In this document: in pieces, positions 1 to 12,000 of the stretch
How positions within the stretch are numbered: position 1 is the first letter of the stretch
Layout: each line of letters starts with the position of its first letter
Assembly: GCA_012934845.2 (NCBI GenBank)
Contig: WNNJ02000068.1
Span: 1 to 64,000, forward strand
DNA from: Pomphorhynchus laevis
Lineage: Eukaryota; Acanthocephala; Palaeacanthocephala; Echinorhynchida; Pomphorhynchidae
Direction: 5' to 3'
DNA: 64,000 bases
Notes under the pieces: model-generated
What the model saw: only the letters and a program-made list of their open reading frames with translations
Databases searched by the model: none
What the model was told of the DNA's origin: nothing
Made by a program: the position numbers and the translations under genes

Positions 1-28
<28 letters not shown>
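1..28. repeat. (TA)n microsatellite
   Basis: Uninterrupted TA dinucleotide run at the window edge. It probably continues to the left. Confidence 0.95.
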
Positions 29-31
<3 letters not shown>

Positions 32-313
32 CGTTTATTTGTTTGAAAATGTTGTTTCTGCGCTAAATACATCTAAACGCAAAGTATTCAGCGGTATTGG
101 TTAACCATATAATGCCGTACGGCAGATTATATAATACGTTAAATGTAAGGTGTTTTAGTTCATCATCATACGCTTAAGTACCACATTACGCGACATTGCC
201 TAATTTTACTTTATAAAACGAAGGCTGCTAACTAAGATTGGAATAATATATTCTCTTCAACAGAGAAACGTCATGGAAACCCAATCCATTTAATAAAAGT
301 CTATAGAATAAAT

Positions 314-1246
314 ATGTTTTCAGTAAGATTTATAAATGGAAATGTTTTAGACACCTGCATGGAGAGTAATGCCGACTTTGGTAATCGTTACCTAAGTGAT
401 CGCAAAAAAATATTTGATCATAACGCATGGGATAATGTCGATATGTCTGAAGATGCTATGAAAATCGCTCAAGTCAAATTAAGTCAATTTGGCGAAGCTA
501 GTATGCGATGCGAGCGTTCTATTAAAGATCCCAAGTCTTGCTGGAATCGATTTTATGAACGGCACGGTGTTGGCTTCTTTAAAGATCGCGATTGGCTATG
601 TCGTGAATTCACAGAAATTTTTGATGAATGCAACAAGGATCTTTGCATATTAGACGTTGGATGTGGAGTTGGTAATTGCGCATTGCCTATTCTTAACTCT
701 GTTGGACACAGAATCCATAAATACTATGCTTTTGATTGTTCTACTGTTGCCATCGAGCAACTGAAACGGCGTGCCGAATCAGAAGAACTTGTACATGAAA
801 ATAAACTACACGCATTTTGCTTTGATTTAGATAACGATCAATTCCCCGATGACTTTCCTCTGTTTGATTTCGTAATTATCGTGTTTACTCTTAGCTCCGT
901 AAAAGATCCTTTAAGATGTATGAGCAAGTTAATGCGTCTATTAAAACCGGATGGACTCATTCTATTTAGAGATTATTTGCATTTGGATATGGCACATCTT
1001 CGTTTCAAACCAGATCAGTGCATTAAAGGTGACAACGTGTTTATTCGAGGTGATGGAACTATCGCAAGATTCTTTCGCATTTCCGATCTGGAGGATATCT
1101 TTGGAAAAGAGTGTGGTCTACATAAGGAGACTTTGAAGGTAGAACGACGCCTTCAAACTAATCGAGCCAAGAAAATTGAGATGTATCGAAGATTGGTGAT
1201 TGCAAAATATAGAAATGTATGTAAAATCAACGCGGTAGTGCCGTAG
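314..1246 (+). CDS. METTL2: METTL2-type tRNA N3-methylcytidine methyltransferase
   Basis: Intronless 310-residue protein of the METTL2/METTL8 family. These enzymes use S-adenosylmethionine to methylate cytosine 32 (m3C) in the anticodon loop of tRNA-Thr and some tRNA-Arg. Seen: the family N-terminal signature FGNRYLSD with HNAWDNV (about residues 22-42), the segment FFKDRDWL (88-95), SAM-binding motif I LDVGCGVGN (113-121), a motif IV-like FDFVIIVF stretch, LLKPDGLILFRDY, and the C-terminal RRLQTNR block typical of METTL2. The ATG lies a few residues before the conserved N-terminal block, and the length is close to the usual core without a mitochondrial presequence. No catalytic motif is visibly damaged. 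Cytosolic location is inferred. The next gene downstream is on the same strand about 600 bases away and is unrelated in function. Confidence 0.93.
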   Translation: MFSVRFINGNVLDTCMESNADFGNRYLSDRKKIFDHNAWDNVDMSEDAMKIAQVKLSQFGEASMRCERSIKDPKSCWNRFYERHGVGFFKDRDWLCREFTEIFDECNKDLCILDVGCGVGNCALPILNSVGHRIHKYYAFDCSTVAIEQLKRRAESEELVHENKLHAFCFDLDNDQFPDDFPLFDFVIIVFTLSSVKDPLRCMSKLMRLLKPDGLILFRDYLHLDMAHLRFKPDQCIKGDNVFIRGDGTIARFFRISDLEDIFGKECGLHKETLKVERRLQTNRAKKIEMYRRLVIAKYRNVCKINAVVP

Positions 1247-1858
1247 CAAAATATACAGTTATTATTTCGAGCTCATATTAATTGTTTAAAAAATATAAAA
1301 TTATGCTTTGATACAAAGCATGTGTTTAATATAAATGCAATTTAATAACGTTTTAAAATTGAGTAATTAATCAATAATTTGAGCATTTTAAAGCATGGAA
1401 TAATTATAAATTTATGATACGGAAGAATTTAAAAAGAACATATTGTAAATACATTGATTTAAATTATACCATAGTTAATGACGATTAACAGCAACTTAAT
1501 ATTACATTCGTACTTACAAATTTGTGGCATCTCCTATTTTATGAAAAAATTATATTTTAGATAATGCAGATAATTGCATTTAATATTTTAAATTAATATG
1601 CCCAATGATAACTGGATTTCATGTCATAAATCTAAAAACAGAAAAGAGAAATTATGATCTACGTAATAATTATATTCGCTATATTAAATTATAATATTAT
1701 ATTAATTATAATATTTAATATATTTAGAATATTTAATAATGTTCGTATTCGATACTTTTTATGTAAGAAATTAGTAGCTCAAATATTTTGTAAATTTCAC
1801 TCGATTAAGTAACAGGAATTTACATTCGAAACTGTTAACCTTGCATTATATTTCGTAG
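1247..1858. other. AT-rich intergenic DNA
   Basis: No open frame of note. It contains the METTL2 3' UTR and the region ahead of the formamidase first exon. Many ATTAATAT-like runs are present, and I see no defined promoter element. Confidence 0.6.
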
Positions 1859-4349
1859 ATGGATATTTTTTCTCCTAGTCAATGGTCTTATCGTAATCAG
1901 CCCGGATTCGACCTCCTTAAACATCATGAAGATGCATTGACGATTGTGAAATTTGATTGTTATCATTGCAAGTGTCAATAGATGGGCTACACCAAATCGA
2001 AAACAAGACGTAAATACATATATCGATTCAAATACTTACGTATCTCTAATTGACGTAATAGAATTACGTCAATTATGTTATAAAAATATAATTATTTATT
2101 AAATGTAAATATTGTATTAAATTTACAACGAAATTAAATTTATTAATGAAACCACAACACAGAGCTAGTCATTTTACGTCGCATAATATTTACATGTCAA
2201 TGATAATTTTTATTACAATAACGCAAGAATTATGGAATTATACTTCATATTAAAAATTAAAAATGACTGAAATTCTAACACTCACAATATTTTTCAATGC
2301 GATTTTTAAATATTTTTAATATTATTAAGGTTGTATACGACCAATGGTTGTATATATCCTTTAGAAAATAATAAGGCTACCATGGAAATTTGCAACCTTG
2401 GTAACAAATGAAGTTACTTTAGAAATGATTATAGTTCACTAAAGCTGTGACCTAAAGATTTCAGTTTTGTATAAATAATAATACTTGTATTGATTTAAAA
2501 TGTATTTAAATGTATTATAATATATTTATAAATAGCTTGTATTATAGTTCTGATGTATAGTTTACGTATGATTATATTATCACCTTCGTTTTGCAATTTA
2601 ACTTTGTGTCTTTGCTCAACTTTGACTTCAAAATAAAGGTTTTTTTACTAAATTTATTAATTTTGAAAAACATTAAAAAAAAGTTTCATTCAAATTATTT
2701 GTAAAAATAGTCAGACGAGTCGAGTGATCGTCAGCCAACATTAACAGGACCGAAACGTCAAAAGTATATATTAGATAAGTAGCTTATGAAGTAAACCAAT
2801 AATGAAATGTAGCCTACTGCTGTTGGCTGTAGGATTCAAGGATAAAAGTAGCGTACAGAATAAAAAAGGATATCAAAATTTTAATGGTAACAATGACTGC
2901 ACAGGTATATCAACTTAAAATTAGGAAACAAACTATAGATGACTAGTTTGATAATAGTAAGGAAAAATAGGTAGGTTTTCAAATTAAGGGTAGCACCTTC
3001 CACTACAAGCGCTGATTTAATTTAAAATCAGAAATGATTTCAGTCAAATTTCCAAAATGTAAGACCAACGTCTTTCATTAAATCTAATTGTCAATAAAAT
3101 CAGACGAGTCGAGTGATTGGGATTGGCAGCTAGCATTAAAAAGAACCGAAACGTCAAAAGTAGGTGTTGGATTAGTAGCTGATGAGGTCCACCAATACTG
3201 AAATATAGCGTACTGATGTTGACTTATAAATAGGATTGAAGGAGTGTGCAGAATAAAAATAGCCATCACAATTTCAATGGTAACAATGACTGCGCAGGTA
3301 TATCAACTTAAAATTAGCCAAATGTATAACATATCATCCAGCGTACAGTTTTGTTACAAACAATATCGTTTTGTATTAAATTTTTAACAATTAAATTTAT
3401 TAAGTTTTATCCGATTAATACAAATTTTAATTAAAATCAAAATTGAATTCATATGGTTGAAATTTAACTACGAACTATTATTATTGGCTTGTTTTCCCAA
3501 TTCAAAAAATAAAATATCTTACGTGAAGATGAATTCAAAAAAACAAAATTGACGGTGTAGCAGCATTTTAAGATGCGTTGCAATGTTACAATCATTTAAG
3601 AATCTGACAATGTGTGTGAAAGTCAACCCATTGAAAATGTAATTCTATATACGAAACTAAAAGACACGTACAACAAGCACATTGATCAGTCAAAATACAC
3701 AGATATTATTTATGTTCATGGAGGATTTTGGCATTACCTCACTGCACGTCATTGCGCACCGCTTATGAGATTATGCTTGGTTTCGAATGAACTGGCACAC
3801 TTTTATAGTATTGAATATAAAAAGCTTAGCGATAATTATTCACTGGACGAAATATTTGCTGATTTTAATAAGATCGTCAACGAGCTGGTACAACTTATAC
3901 TCAAGTCACACAGAAACAACGAGAGTATATTGATGATTGGACATTCATGTGGGTGCACAATGCTAGCTAATTGGGCAATACACAGTAATATAGCACTAGA
4001 AAATAAAAATAAGATTACTTTATTATTATTAAATGGATTTTACAATCTAGAGCCAGCTGTTAGTAAGGCAAAAGAATTTATGGAATGTAAACAACCTGTA
4101 GCATGCGAGACAGCTAGAAACGTATCCATAACAAAACAATTGCCTATTTCAACACACATTGTGGCAAGTGACTTTGATTCACCGTGGTTTATTGAACAAT
4201 CTCAAACGCTACATTGCCTATCACAGCAAACATCGCGATACCTTGTTGTTTCTAAAGCAGATCATTTTGAGTTAACAGAGAAACCTGAACAGTTTAAAGA
4301 ACTAAACGAAATTCTTACAAAAAGAAATCATCATGCATCAAACATTTAA
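1859..4349 (+). CDS. AFMID: Kynurenine formamidase (arylformamidase), two exons
   Basis: Alpha/beta hydrolase that converts N-formylkynurenine to kynurenine and formate in tryptophan breakdown. Proposed exons are 1859-1971 and 3623-4349, both sides in phase 2, giving about 279 residues (human about 300). Exon 1 carries SPSQW near residue 5, the family's N-terminal signature. Exon 2 carries the oxyanion motif HGGFW (about 70-74), the nucleophile elbow GHSCG (Ser about 146), FYNLEP, FDSP (Asp about 223) and ADHFEL (His about 252). That completes the Ser-Asp-His triad. Spacing from SPSQW to HGGFW matches the family, which supports the splice. The donor (gtgtca) and acceptor (gtgaaag, no clear pyrimidine tract) are weak, so boundaries may shift. 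Exon 2 has no usable ATG at its start, so an upstream exon is required. The 1.65-kb intron holds a tandem repeat. Confidence 0.82.
2712..3317 (+). repeat. Two-copy repeat, period 389 bp, in the AFMID intron
   Basis: Copies at about 2712-2924 and 3101-3317 align along their length. Both begin CAGACGAGTCGAGTGAT, both contain ACCGAAACGTCAAAAGTA, and both end in TATCAACTTAAAATTAG. The spacer (2925-3100) shares TAGATGACTAGTT and AGAAATGATTTC with DNA near 60.37-60.5 kb, so the family is dispersed. Confidence 0.85.
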
Positions 4350-4992
4350 TGTTAACATTTTTATTTTTATTTGAAATGTTCGAACCAAAATTAATCTTAT
4401 AGATATTAATTAATCTTAAAGATAATTTATTAATCTAATCTGAAAATTTATTTCTAGTTGAAATACAACATTGTAGATATCCTATTTATAATCTCCTTTT
4501 TACTACTGAGATTTATTTTGTGATATTATCAACAGCAAATCAACTCTAATTATTTAAGCTGTATAATTAATATTATAATACTTAATATTGATATTATAAT
4601 TAATATTTATAATTAATATTAATTATTTCACGATCAAATTTATTCGTAAATCAAATTTCATATGAACCTTGTCCCCATTAAACTGTAATTTGTTGGTTTT
4701 TAGCTTAAATTGTTGGTTTTAAATTTCAAAAATTTTCAATCATTTCAATGTTTGCTGACATTTAATTATATTTAATTATTTGTATTTAATATTCTAAATA
4801 TTATTCAAATATTATATTTAATAATTGTTGATATTGTGTTAGGAATTAACGTTACTGAGAAAAGTTTTTTATAGTAAATTTTGAAAAGATTTTGGCCAAT
4901 TAAATTCGATATTTTAGTCAATATAACAAATTATAAATAATAATATAATAATATTATTATTAATAATAAATTAATATAGAATATATTAAGAA
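4350..4992. other. AT-rich intergenic DNA
   Basis: Formamidase 3' UTR and AT-rich sequence with short ATTAAT repeats. I see no gene here. Confidence 0.6.
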
Positions 4993-5380
4993 TTATTGGA
5001 CCTGGATCAAAGAAAAGAGGAAATTATTTTTGATATTTCGCTAACTTCTGCTGGCATCTTCAGAAAATTACTTAAGTAATTTTCTGAAGATGCTAACAGA
5101 AGTTAGCGAAATATCAAATAAAATGTTCCTTCTTTCTTAGAAGTTTTCAATATTTAGTGTAAAATTTATGATGTCGCAGAGGTCGTTGTAACGTCTCTTA
5201 AGCAGAACACTTTTTCTACACAAAAGCGCATGACCAATAACCATGATATTCACTACAATCGCACTTTACGAATTTAAGATATGACATTGTTTAAACATAT
5301 CTTGAACAAATTCCATCCTCAAGTTATTTAGGATCCAATAATTCTCTATCGATAATGGAACATTATTAACTATTTAAAAT
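4993..5380. mobile_element. Foldback (MITE-like) element with hairpin modules
   Basis: The inner arms (about 4996-5074 and 5075-5140) are inverted copies meeting at ACTTAAGT. A segment at 5326-5380 matches the outer right arm of the related element at 20.04-20.29 kb, with about 185 bases inserted between. Hairpin modules lie at 5036-5063 (-) and 5084-5111 (+). There is no coding capacity. Confidence 0.75.
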
Positions 5381-6081
5381 AAAATTTATCATTTTTATTA
5401 TTTGAATTCGATAAATAATCGAGATATACAAATATTATAATATATTGTAATATTATGATATAATATTACATTATATTTATACATTAATTAAGAAGATTAA
5501 GGTACTTGATTAATATTAATGTGCTTGTATACAATAAATTATATACATTATGTATATGATTATATATATTACTTTATACATTAATGTGCTTGATTCAATA
5601 AATTTAATCAAGCACAATTCGGATAACAGGTGTTAGTTGATATTCGCTCAAGGGCTAGTTGATAGCAGATAGCAAATTGTTTTTTTATTAGATTTCATAT
5701 TGAAAAATTTTGATTGATTATATATAAGGGTTCATTAACTTTAATGATTAAATAGTTAATTCTAATTAGATTTAAAAATGTCAATCTGAAAAAATCATCC
5801 TTTGACATAAGAATTACTAAAAAAAATGAGCTTCGACGAGACATCGACAAGCCTCGACGCATTAAGTAAATGATTTTTATAATCTGAAGTAAGAATTTAT
5901 AATCCATATTTTGTCGTGAGGCCAAATAATTAATTATATTAGTTTCTGCTTTATCCATTACTTTTTGCAAAACTACTCGGAATCTTAGCTTTGAAAATTT
6001 CATAATATAATAATGTATATATTTCAGATAATAAAATATAATTTGAATATATGACTAGATAATTTAATACATATTTATCAA
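5381..6081. other. AT-rich DNA downstream of the transporter gene
   Basis: Contains ATATTA-rich stretches and the 3' side of the SLC35A-type gene. A 102-codon open frame at 5695-6003 (-) resembles nothing I know and has low-complexity AT composition. Confidence 0.5.
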
Positions 6082-9000
6082 CTAACCTGTTGGTTTCGAA
6101 TCGTAATTGTAGTAAAACGTCGACGCAAGGACTAACACAGAACCAACGAAAAAGAACCTAACAAAAATAAATTATTAACGAACGTTAGAGTAATAAATTG
6201 TACTACAATGAGAGAGTCAAATCGTTTAGCAGAAGATATGAAACCACGGCAGATATGATTATAGACAATGAGCTTGCAAATGCTTTGGCTATATTGTCTG
6301 TGTATTTGATTACAACCGCAACTATCAAACCACCTAAGGCCTAAAAATAGCTAGTTACTATTAAATATGACCGGGTGTAAATTTAACGAATTTTCGAGAA
6401 TAGAGAAATTCATTGGTAGAATCAAATACAAACATAAAATGAAACAGGCACGCCATTATATTTAAGTAAAGATTATGTATTTCTATTAAATGTGTCCAAA
6501 GTGCAAAGTTAGCGACTTCTTTTATTAACGAAAATATTAAAAATATCAGTTTAATGGAAATTAAAGTACGTTCGTAATGATGTCTTATTACTTTTGAATA
6601 AGATCAGCTGCATGGACGCCATTATATTTAAGTGATATGTTAATCTTTGCTTAATTAAGTAAATAGCGTAATCTCTACTTAATTAAATATATTTATTCGT
6701 GCAATTTGAACGACTGTATATTTTTACAGTCAGCAATTTTTACACAGTCAGCAAATAACTCAAATTTATATTATTTAGATGATATTTATATTTATAATAT
6801 TTTTATTTAATAATAAATAGTATAAATATATTATAGCATTAAATTATTCGAATTTTTAAAAGACAGACTTTATAATAAATGAACTTAGGTTTTGATAATT
6901 TATGCTATAAACTATCAAAACATATTAAAGATATCTTCTATCTTTGATGGCGTAGTCGACTATTTACAATATTTCGAATATTTCGAATATTTTCATATCA
7001 TGTAGTGACAGTCTCTTATTAATATAATTTTGAAAAATATATAACTAAGATAATATAATAACTAATATATTATAAAAAACGTTAATCAATTCAATAAGCG
7101 ATAAATTGATAAATACGCGATTTTATTTTAAAATCGCGTGTTATCTATTAGGGACACTGAAGGCAACTCTTAATATATTAAAGTAGAAATTAAAAAAATT
7201 TTACTGACAATTATTTTGAAAATAATACGCGATATTATGGCCAATTACTTTTATGTTATCAACAAGAAACATTATTATCTTAGCCATCAATATATTGGAC
7301 AATACATAGTTTAATTTTTTGAATAAATCGAATTTTCTTGATTAATTACTCCCATAACGTGAAATAATCAAGGGCATTAATAATGTATAATAAATAATCA
7401 ATAATCGAGGACGTGAAATAATCAAGCAAATTGTAGTTCTTATTTGAAAATGACATTGTAAACACAAAAACTATTCGCTTTAAAAGCAAAACTTACCTGC
7501 AGTAAAATCACAAGGCATACAATGTAATTGTATCCTCGGAAAAATCCGAACACAGCAATCTCTCTGTAATCAAATATCATGCAGTTCATTAATCCGAAAG
7601 CAGCGGAGAAGCATGCTAATAATTATTAGCCGCATTAAACTTTATAAATTCCGGACAAACCTAGAAACAGATTTTGCATCCATATTGAGCTAACGTTGGA
7701 TTTAAGCATCTTCTCGAAATAAACCCCAGAGAATCCACTGGTAAAGTTTGCAATCATAACGCACAATAGACCAGTCAAGCTATTTGTCGTTTGGTTGAGT
7801 TTACTTGCAGTAGTGACTTCATTTAGCTGAATGACAAGTTTGCGGTCATTTAAAAATTCAAGCTGTTTTATTGTATTTTTTTATTGAATTATAATTAAAT
7901 TATATAAAAAATCATATTATATTTAAATGAAAATTATTACATTTTAATTATAAATTATTAATTCAATTATATCATTAAATTATAATTTAATTATATAAAA
8001 TTATAAAAAGTTATTACAGGAACAAAGAAACAGAAAATATCCTATATTTGATACAAATTCTATATTTCGATAGCTCCTGCTATCATCATCAGGATTACAA
8101 TAAAATGTTTCACAATTTTCGTGTTTTCAACTTTTTCAAATATAAAGTTATTACAGGAATTTTTTTAAATATAAAGTTATTACAGGAATTTTTTTAAAAT
8201 ATAAAGTTATTACAGGAAATTTTATATTAAATATAAAAAATAATATAAAATAAAATTTTATTAATATTTTGATAATATAAAATTTATATTAAATTATATA
8301 CTAAATGTTATATTTTAGATATAACTTTATATTGAAATGGAAGAAACTTATGGTTTTAGTATAAAATTATATAATGAGTCACGATATAATACAAATACTT
8401 TACAAATACTCTATCAATATAATTTTTTATGAGCAATCTGTAAACATCTCAGTCGAATTGACCGCTCTGTCGAATCGATTAATTTTATTGTGGTATTCCA
8501 TTTGAATTCGTTACGAATTATTCGTATCTCATTGTTGTTTTAACTTCGAATTTATTTTTTACATCTCATTTTTAACGTAAGTCTTCGACTATCGATTTTA
8601 ATTGCGTGCTACTGCAAGCTTTGTTGCATTGCAACTCTTTCATGTAATGCTTCTTCATACCTCAAAAATATGGACCTGCATTCTAGACTGGCCCGATAAA
8701 ACCAAACCGCAAAAAAAAATCGAAAATGACGCGTTCAAAAGCGAGCCGTATGAATATTGCCAAATCATCAAATTCGCCCGTATCACATTTGACTCGACTA
8801 CAAACTTGGTACGTGTATGTTGGAAATATGTTAATCTAACATCCACTCCAAATTTGCAATTGCACCTCGATTGCCTGGCTAGCATATTGGATCGACTGAA
8901 CACGGTTGTCAACCAAATAATTATAAAATAAGTATTTATATAATTTTTGATTTCTATATTTTTAATAAAAATATAGAAATCATATTAAAAATATAATATT

Positions 9001-12000
9001 ATCATATTAATCATATTAATCATTTAAAAGAATAATCATATTATTCTTTTAAATAAAATATAAAAGAGATAATTTTTATCCTTAATGTATCTACATTATG
9101 TTTCTTACAAATTCAATTTTCAAATAAATAAAAAATATTATAAATTGATTGTAATATAATATAAATATAAATATAAAAATATAGTATAGTTTTTTTAAAA
9201 ACTATACCCTGTAATAAATTATATAAAATAATATATATAATGACAATAATGTAATATAATACAGTAAAATATAAAGCAAGTCCTCCAAATAGACAAGGGT
9301 GCCGAAAATGACTGAATATAGTTGTTCAAACTTCTCTTGAAATAGTAATTAATTCGCGGCAACACCGTAGACTCTTGTAAGTGTAATACGTAATTACGTA
9401 AATATGTAGATAATGAATCTAACTTCGCTGAGCACGCTACGGCTGTCGAAAAGCAGCGTTGTGATATGCCCACAACGTGTTTTATGAATCTCGATAGGCA
9501 ACGATCAAATTAAACAAAATTATGTAACATAATAATGTACAAAAATATAAAAATAAAAAATATTAGGTTACTTGAATGCAGCACACGCCTATCATTAATA
9601 CTACAAGACTAATCCATTTGCGCCTGTTAAGTTTACGCTTTAGTAAAAGTACTGTGAACATTGCGGTTGTCAAAATTTTAAATTGGTATGTCATCTAAAT
9701 GCAAATTAAATTCTGAAATGCAATCTATCTTTAAGTTTAAATTAAAATTACCTGATACACAACTGCATTCAGATTACTTAAAGCTATAAATAGCAGGTTG
9801 TTTTGGATAGTATATAGCAGAGCTGGTACCGATAACTTAAACATCAAATGCTTGTCTGACGCAGTTTCAAGAATAGCAGCGAATCCGGACTTGCCATAAA
9901 ACCAGAAGTAAAACAAAAAGCAAACGATGAGATAAAAAAATACAAAAAATCAAAAAACGCAAACGTTGATGCATGCTTTGTTCCAAATTATGAAACGAAA
10001 AGGTGCAATAAATATAGCGTATAATTGACACCAATTATAACATAATTGGTGTCAATTATGTTTATTTTATTTTTTTTATTTTTAAATATTTTTTTAATAT
10101 AAATTATAAATATTTTTTAATAATATTTACGGTCAGTAAATTACAAATTTATGATGTTCTTCCAACACTGTACGGCTAGCAACCACATAAACCATCATCT
10201 TATTGTCAAACGTACATGATATAATATTATATATAATATAAAATACTATAATTTATATTATATAATATACATTATAATATTATAATTAAATAATATTATA
10301 TTTTTTAACGATAAATCAATTTATGTAATAAAACATAAATAAAGAGACGAGAAAAATGTGAAAAAATTTTGTTCAATAAAGATCTTCTGCAAAATCTTCC
10401 AGTCCTAGCGTAGAGCGGAAAATTATAAGTTGACCGACTGGCTCGAACACACATAGACGTCGCTTTCGCTAGTGCAAAACTTATTTTGCATCTTAAATGT
10501 TTGATGGTTTCGTTGTAATTCCTCGATAGTCTTGCTATCAACACGTTGGGTTAATAAACCAAGTGCACCATTTGCTGCAATCACAATCGGGTAAAATTAT
10601 ATAATATTATACACATTATAATATCATAATGTATATAATATAATTATATATCTAGATAAATATAATATATTAATATATTAATATATATTTAATAGATTTT
10701 CCATGCAAAAGGGAAATCATTAGAAGTGAAAATCACGAGTAATTAATATTAATTAATTAATTAATCTTGTTGTATCAAGAATAGGAACAATACCTGTGAG
10801 GGCAATGTCGTGCTATAACCAGAAGAATTTTAGCACACAGATGCAATCAAGTTATATTAAATAAATAAATATTACATAATAAAATTAATTTTGTCTTAAT
10901 GTCTGAAACTTTTTAATTATTATAGGTCTTTAAAATCGTCTAATTCTGTATTACATGAATTGGTTAAAATTTCAAAATGGTTCACGAGAACCAGTTTGAA
11001 ATTTATTTTTCAATCGATTATGACTGTTCATTTTGTTTAATGCTCACTTTGATGGGCTATGGCAAAAATGATAAACATTTAGTGTCGATAATAAAACTAA
11101 ATTAGCTGATTTAATTAAATAAATGATTTAATTGATTAACTAAATTAGTTGATTCAATTGCGCATTGGAAAGTTTATTAGCGAACAATCTTACACAATTA
11201 CGCAATATTACAAAATCACAATTTTAATATATTTTATCCATTTAATAATTAATATTATTAGTTAATTAATATTAACTAATAATAATTAATATTATAATTA
11301 ACTAACTAGACGATCGCATAGGTAGCTAATTTATCATTATTTGTAAATAATCAACTATCTACTAAAGTCTGTATTCCATTCTTAAATTTAAATCCTAGTT
11401 TAATTGCTATTTTTGCAGAACATAGTTTTCTGTATTGCTAATTTTTGATTCAAAAATCTATATATTTATTAAATTTATATATCTAAAATTTAAAATTTAA
11501 AATTTAAATTTTCATATTTAATTTCATTAAATATGAACTATATTTATTTTTCAATATAAAGTGATCTAGTAAAATCAGCTTTTATTTTACGATGAGGCAG
11601 CAGCCTAGCAAAATATATAAATAATATATATTATTTATAAATATATATTTATAAATATTAAATATATAATTTAAATATATAATATATTTTAATATATATT
11701 ATTTATTAATATAAATTATTTTTATATAAATTATAATGTTGATATAGCTTTGTTGATTCTCAATATAGCTCAATATATATTGAGCTATATTTATTTTTCA
11801 ATATAAAGTGATCTAGTTTAATTGAATCGGCTTTTATTTTATGATGAGGCTAGCAGCAGTCTAGCAAAATATATAATAAATAATATTTAATAGATATATT
11901 TAATTTTATATAAATTATAAATAAATATATCATGATTTGTTGATTCTTATCTGGAATTCAAAGAATAATAATGCGATAGTTTTCAGTACTGGTATAAATT

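Noticed and set aside
1895-1925. tRNA B-box-like GGATTCGACCTCC
   Set aside because: No A box or cloverleaf around it; it lies in the formamidase first exon. I found no convincing tRNA elsewhere.
4996-5140. A complete type III hammerhead ribozyme in the foldback
   Set aside because: The core blocks CTGAAGA and GAAA and a possible stem III exist, but the bases after the would-be cleavage site do not pair with those before CTGAAGA, so no stem I forms, and there is an extra T before stem II.
5695-6003. 102-codon frame on -
   Set aside because: AT-driven composition, no recognisable motif, and downstream of the transporter stop.
9219-9473. 84-codon frame on - inside the transporter intron
   Set aside because: Not in phase with neighbouring exons, no family similarity.
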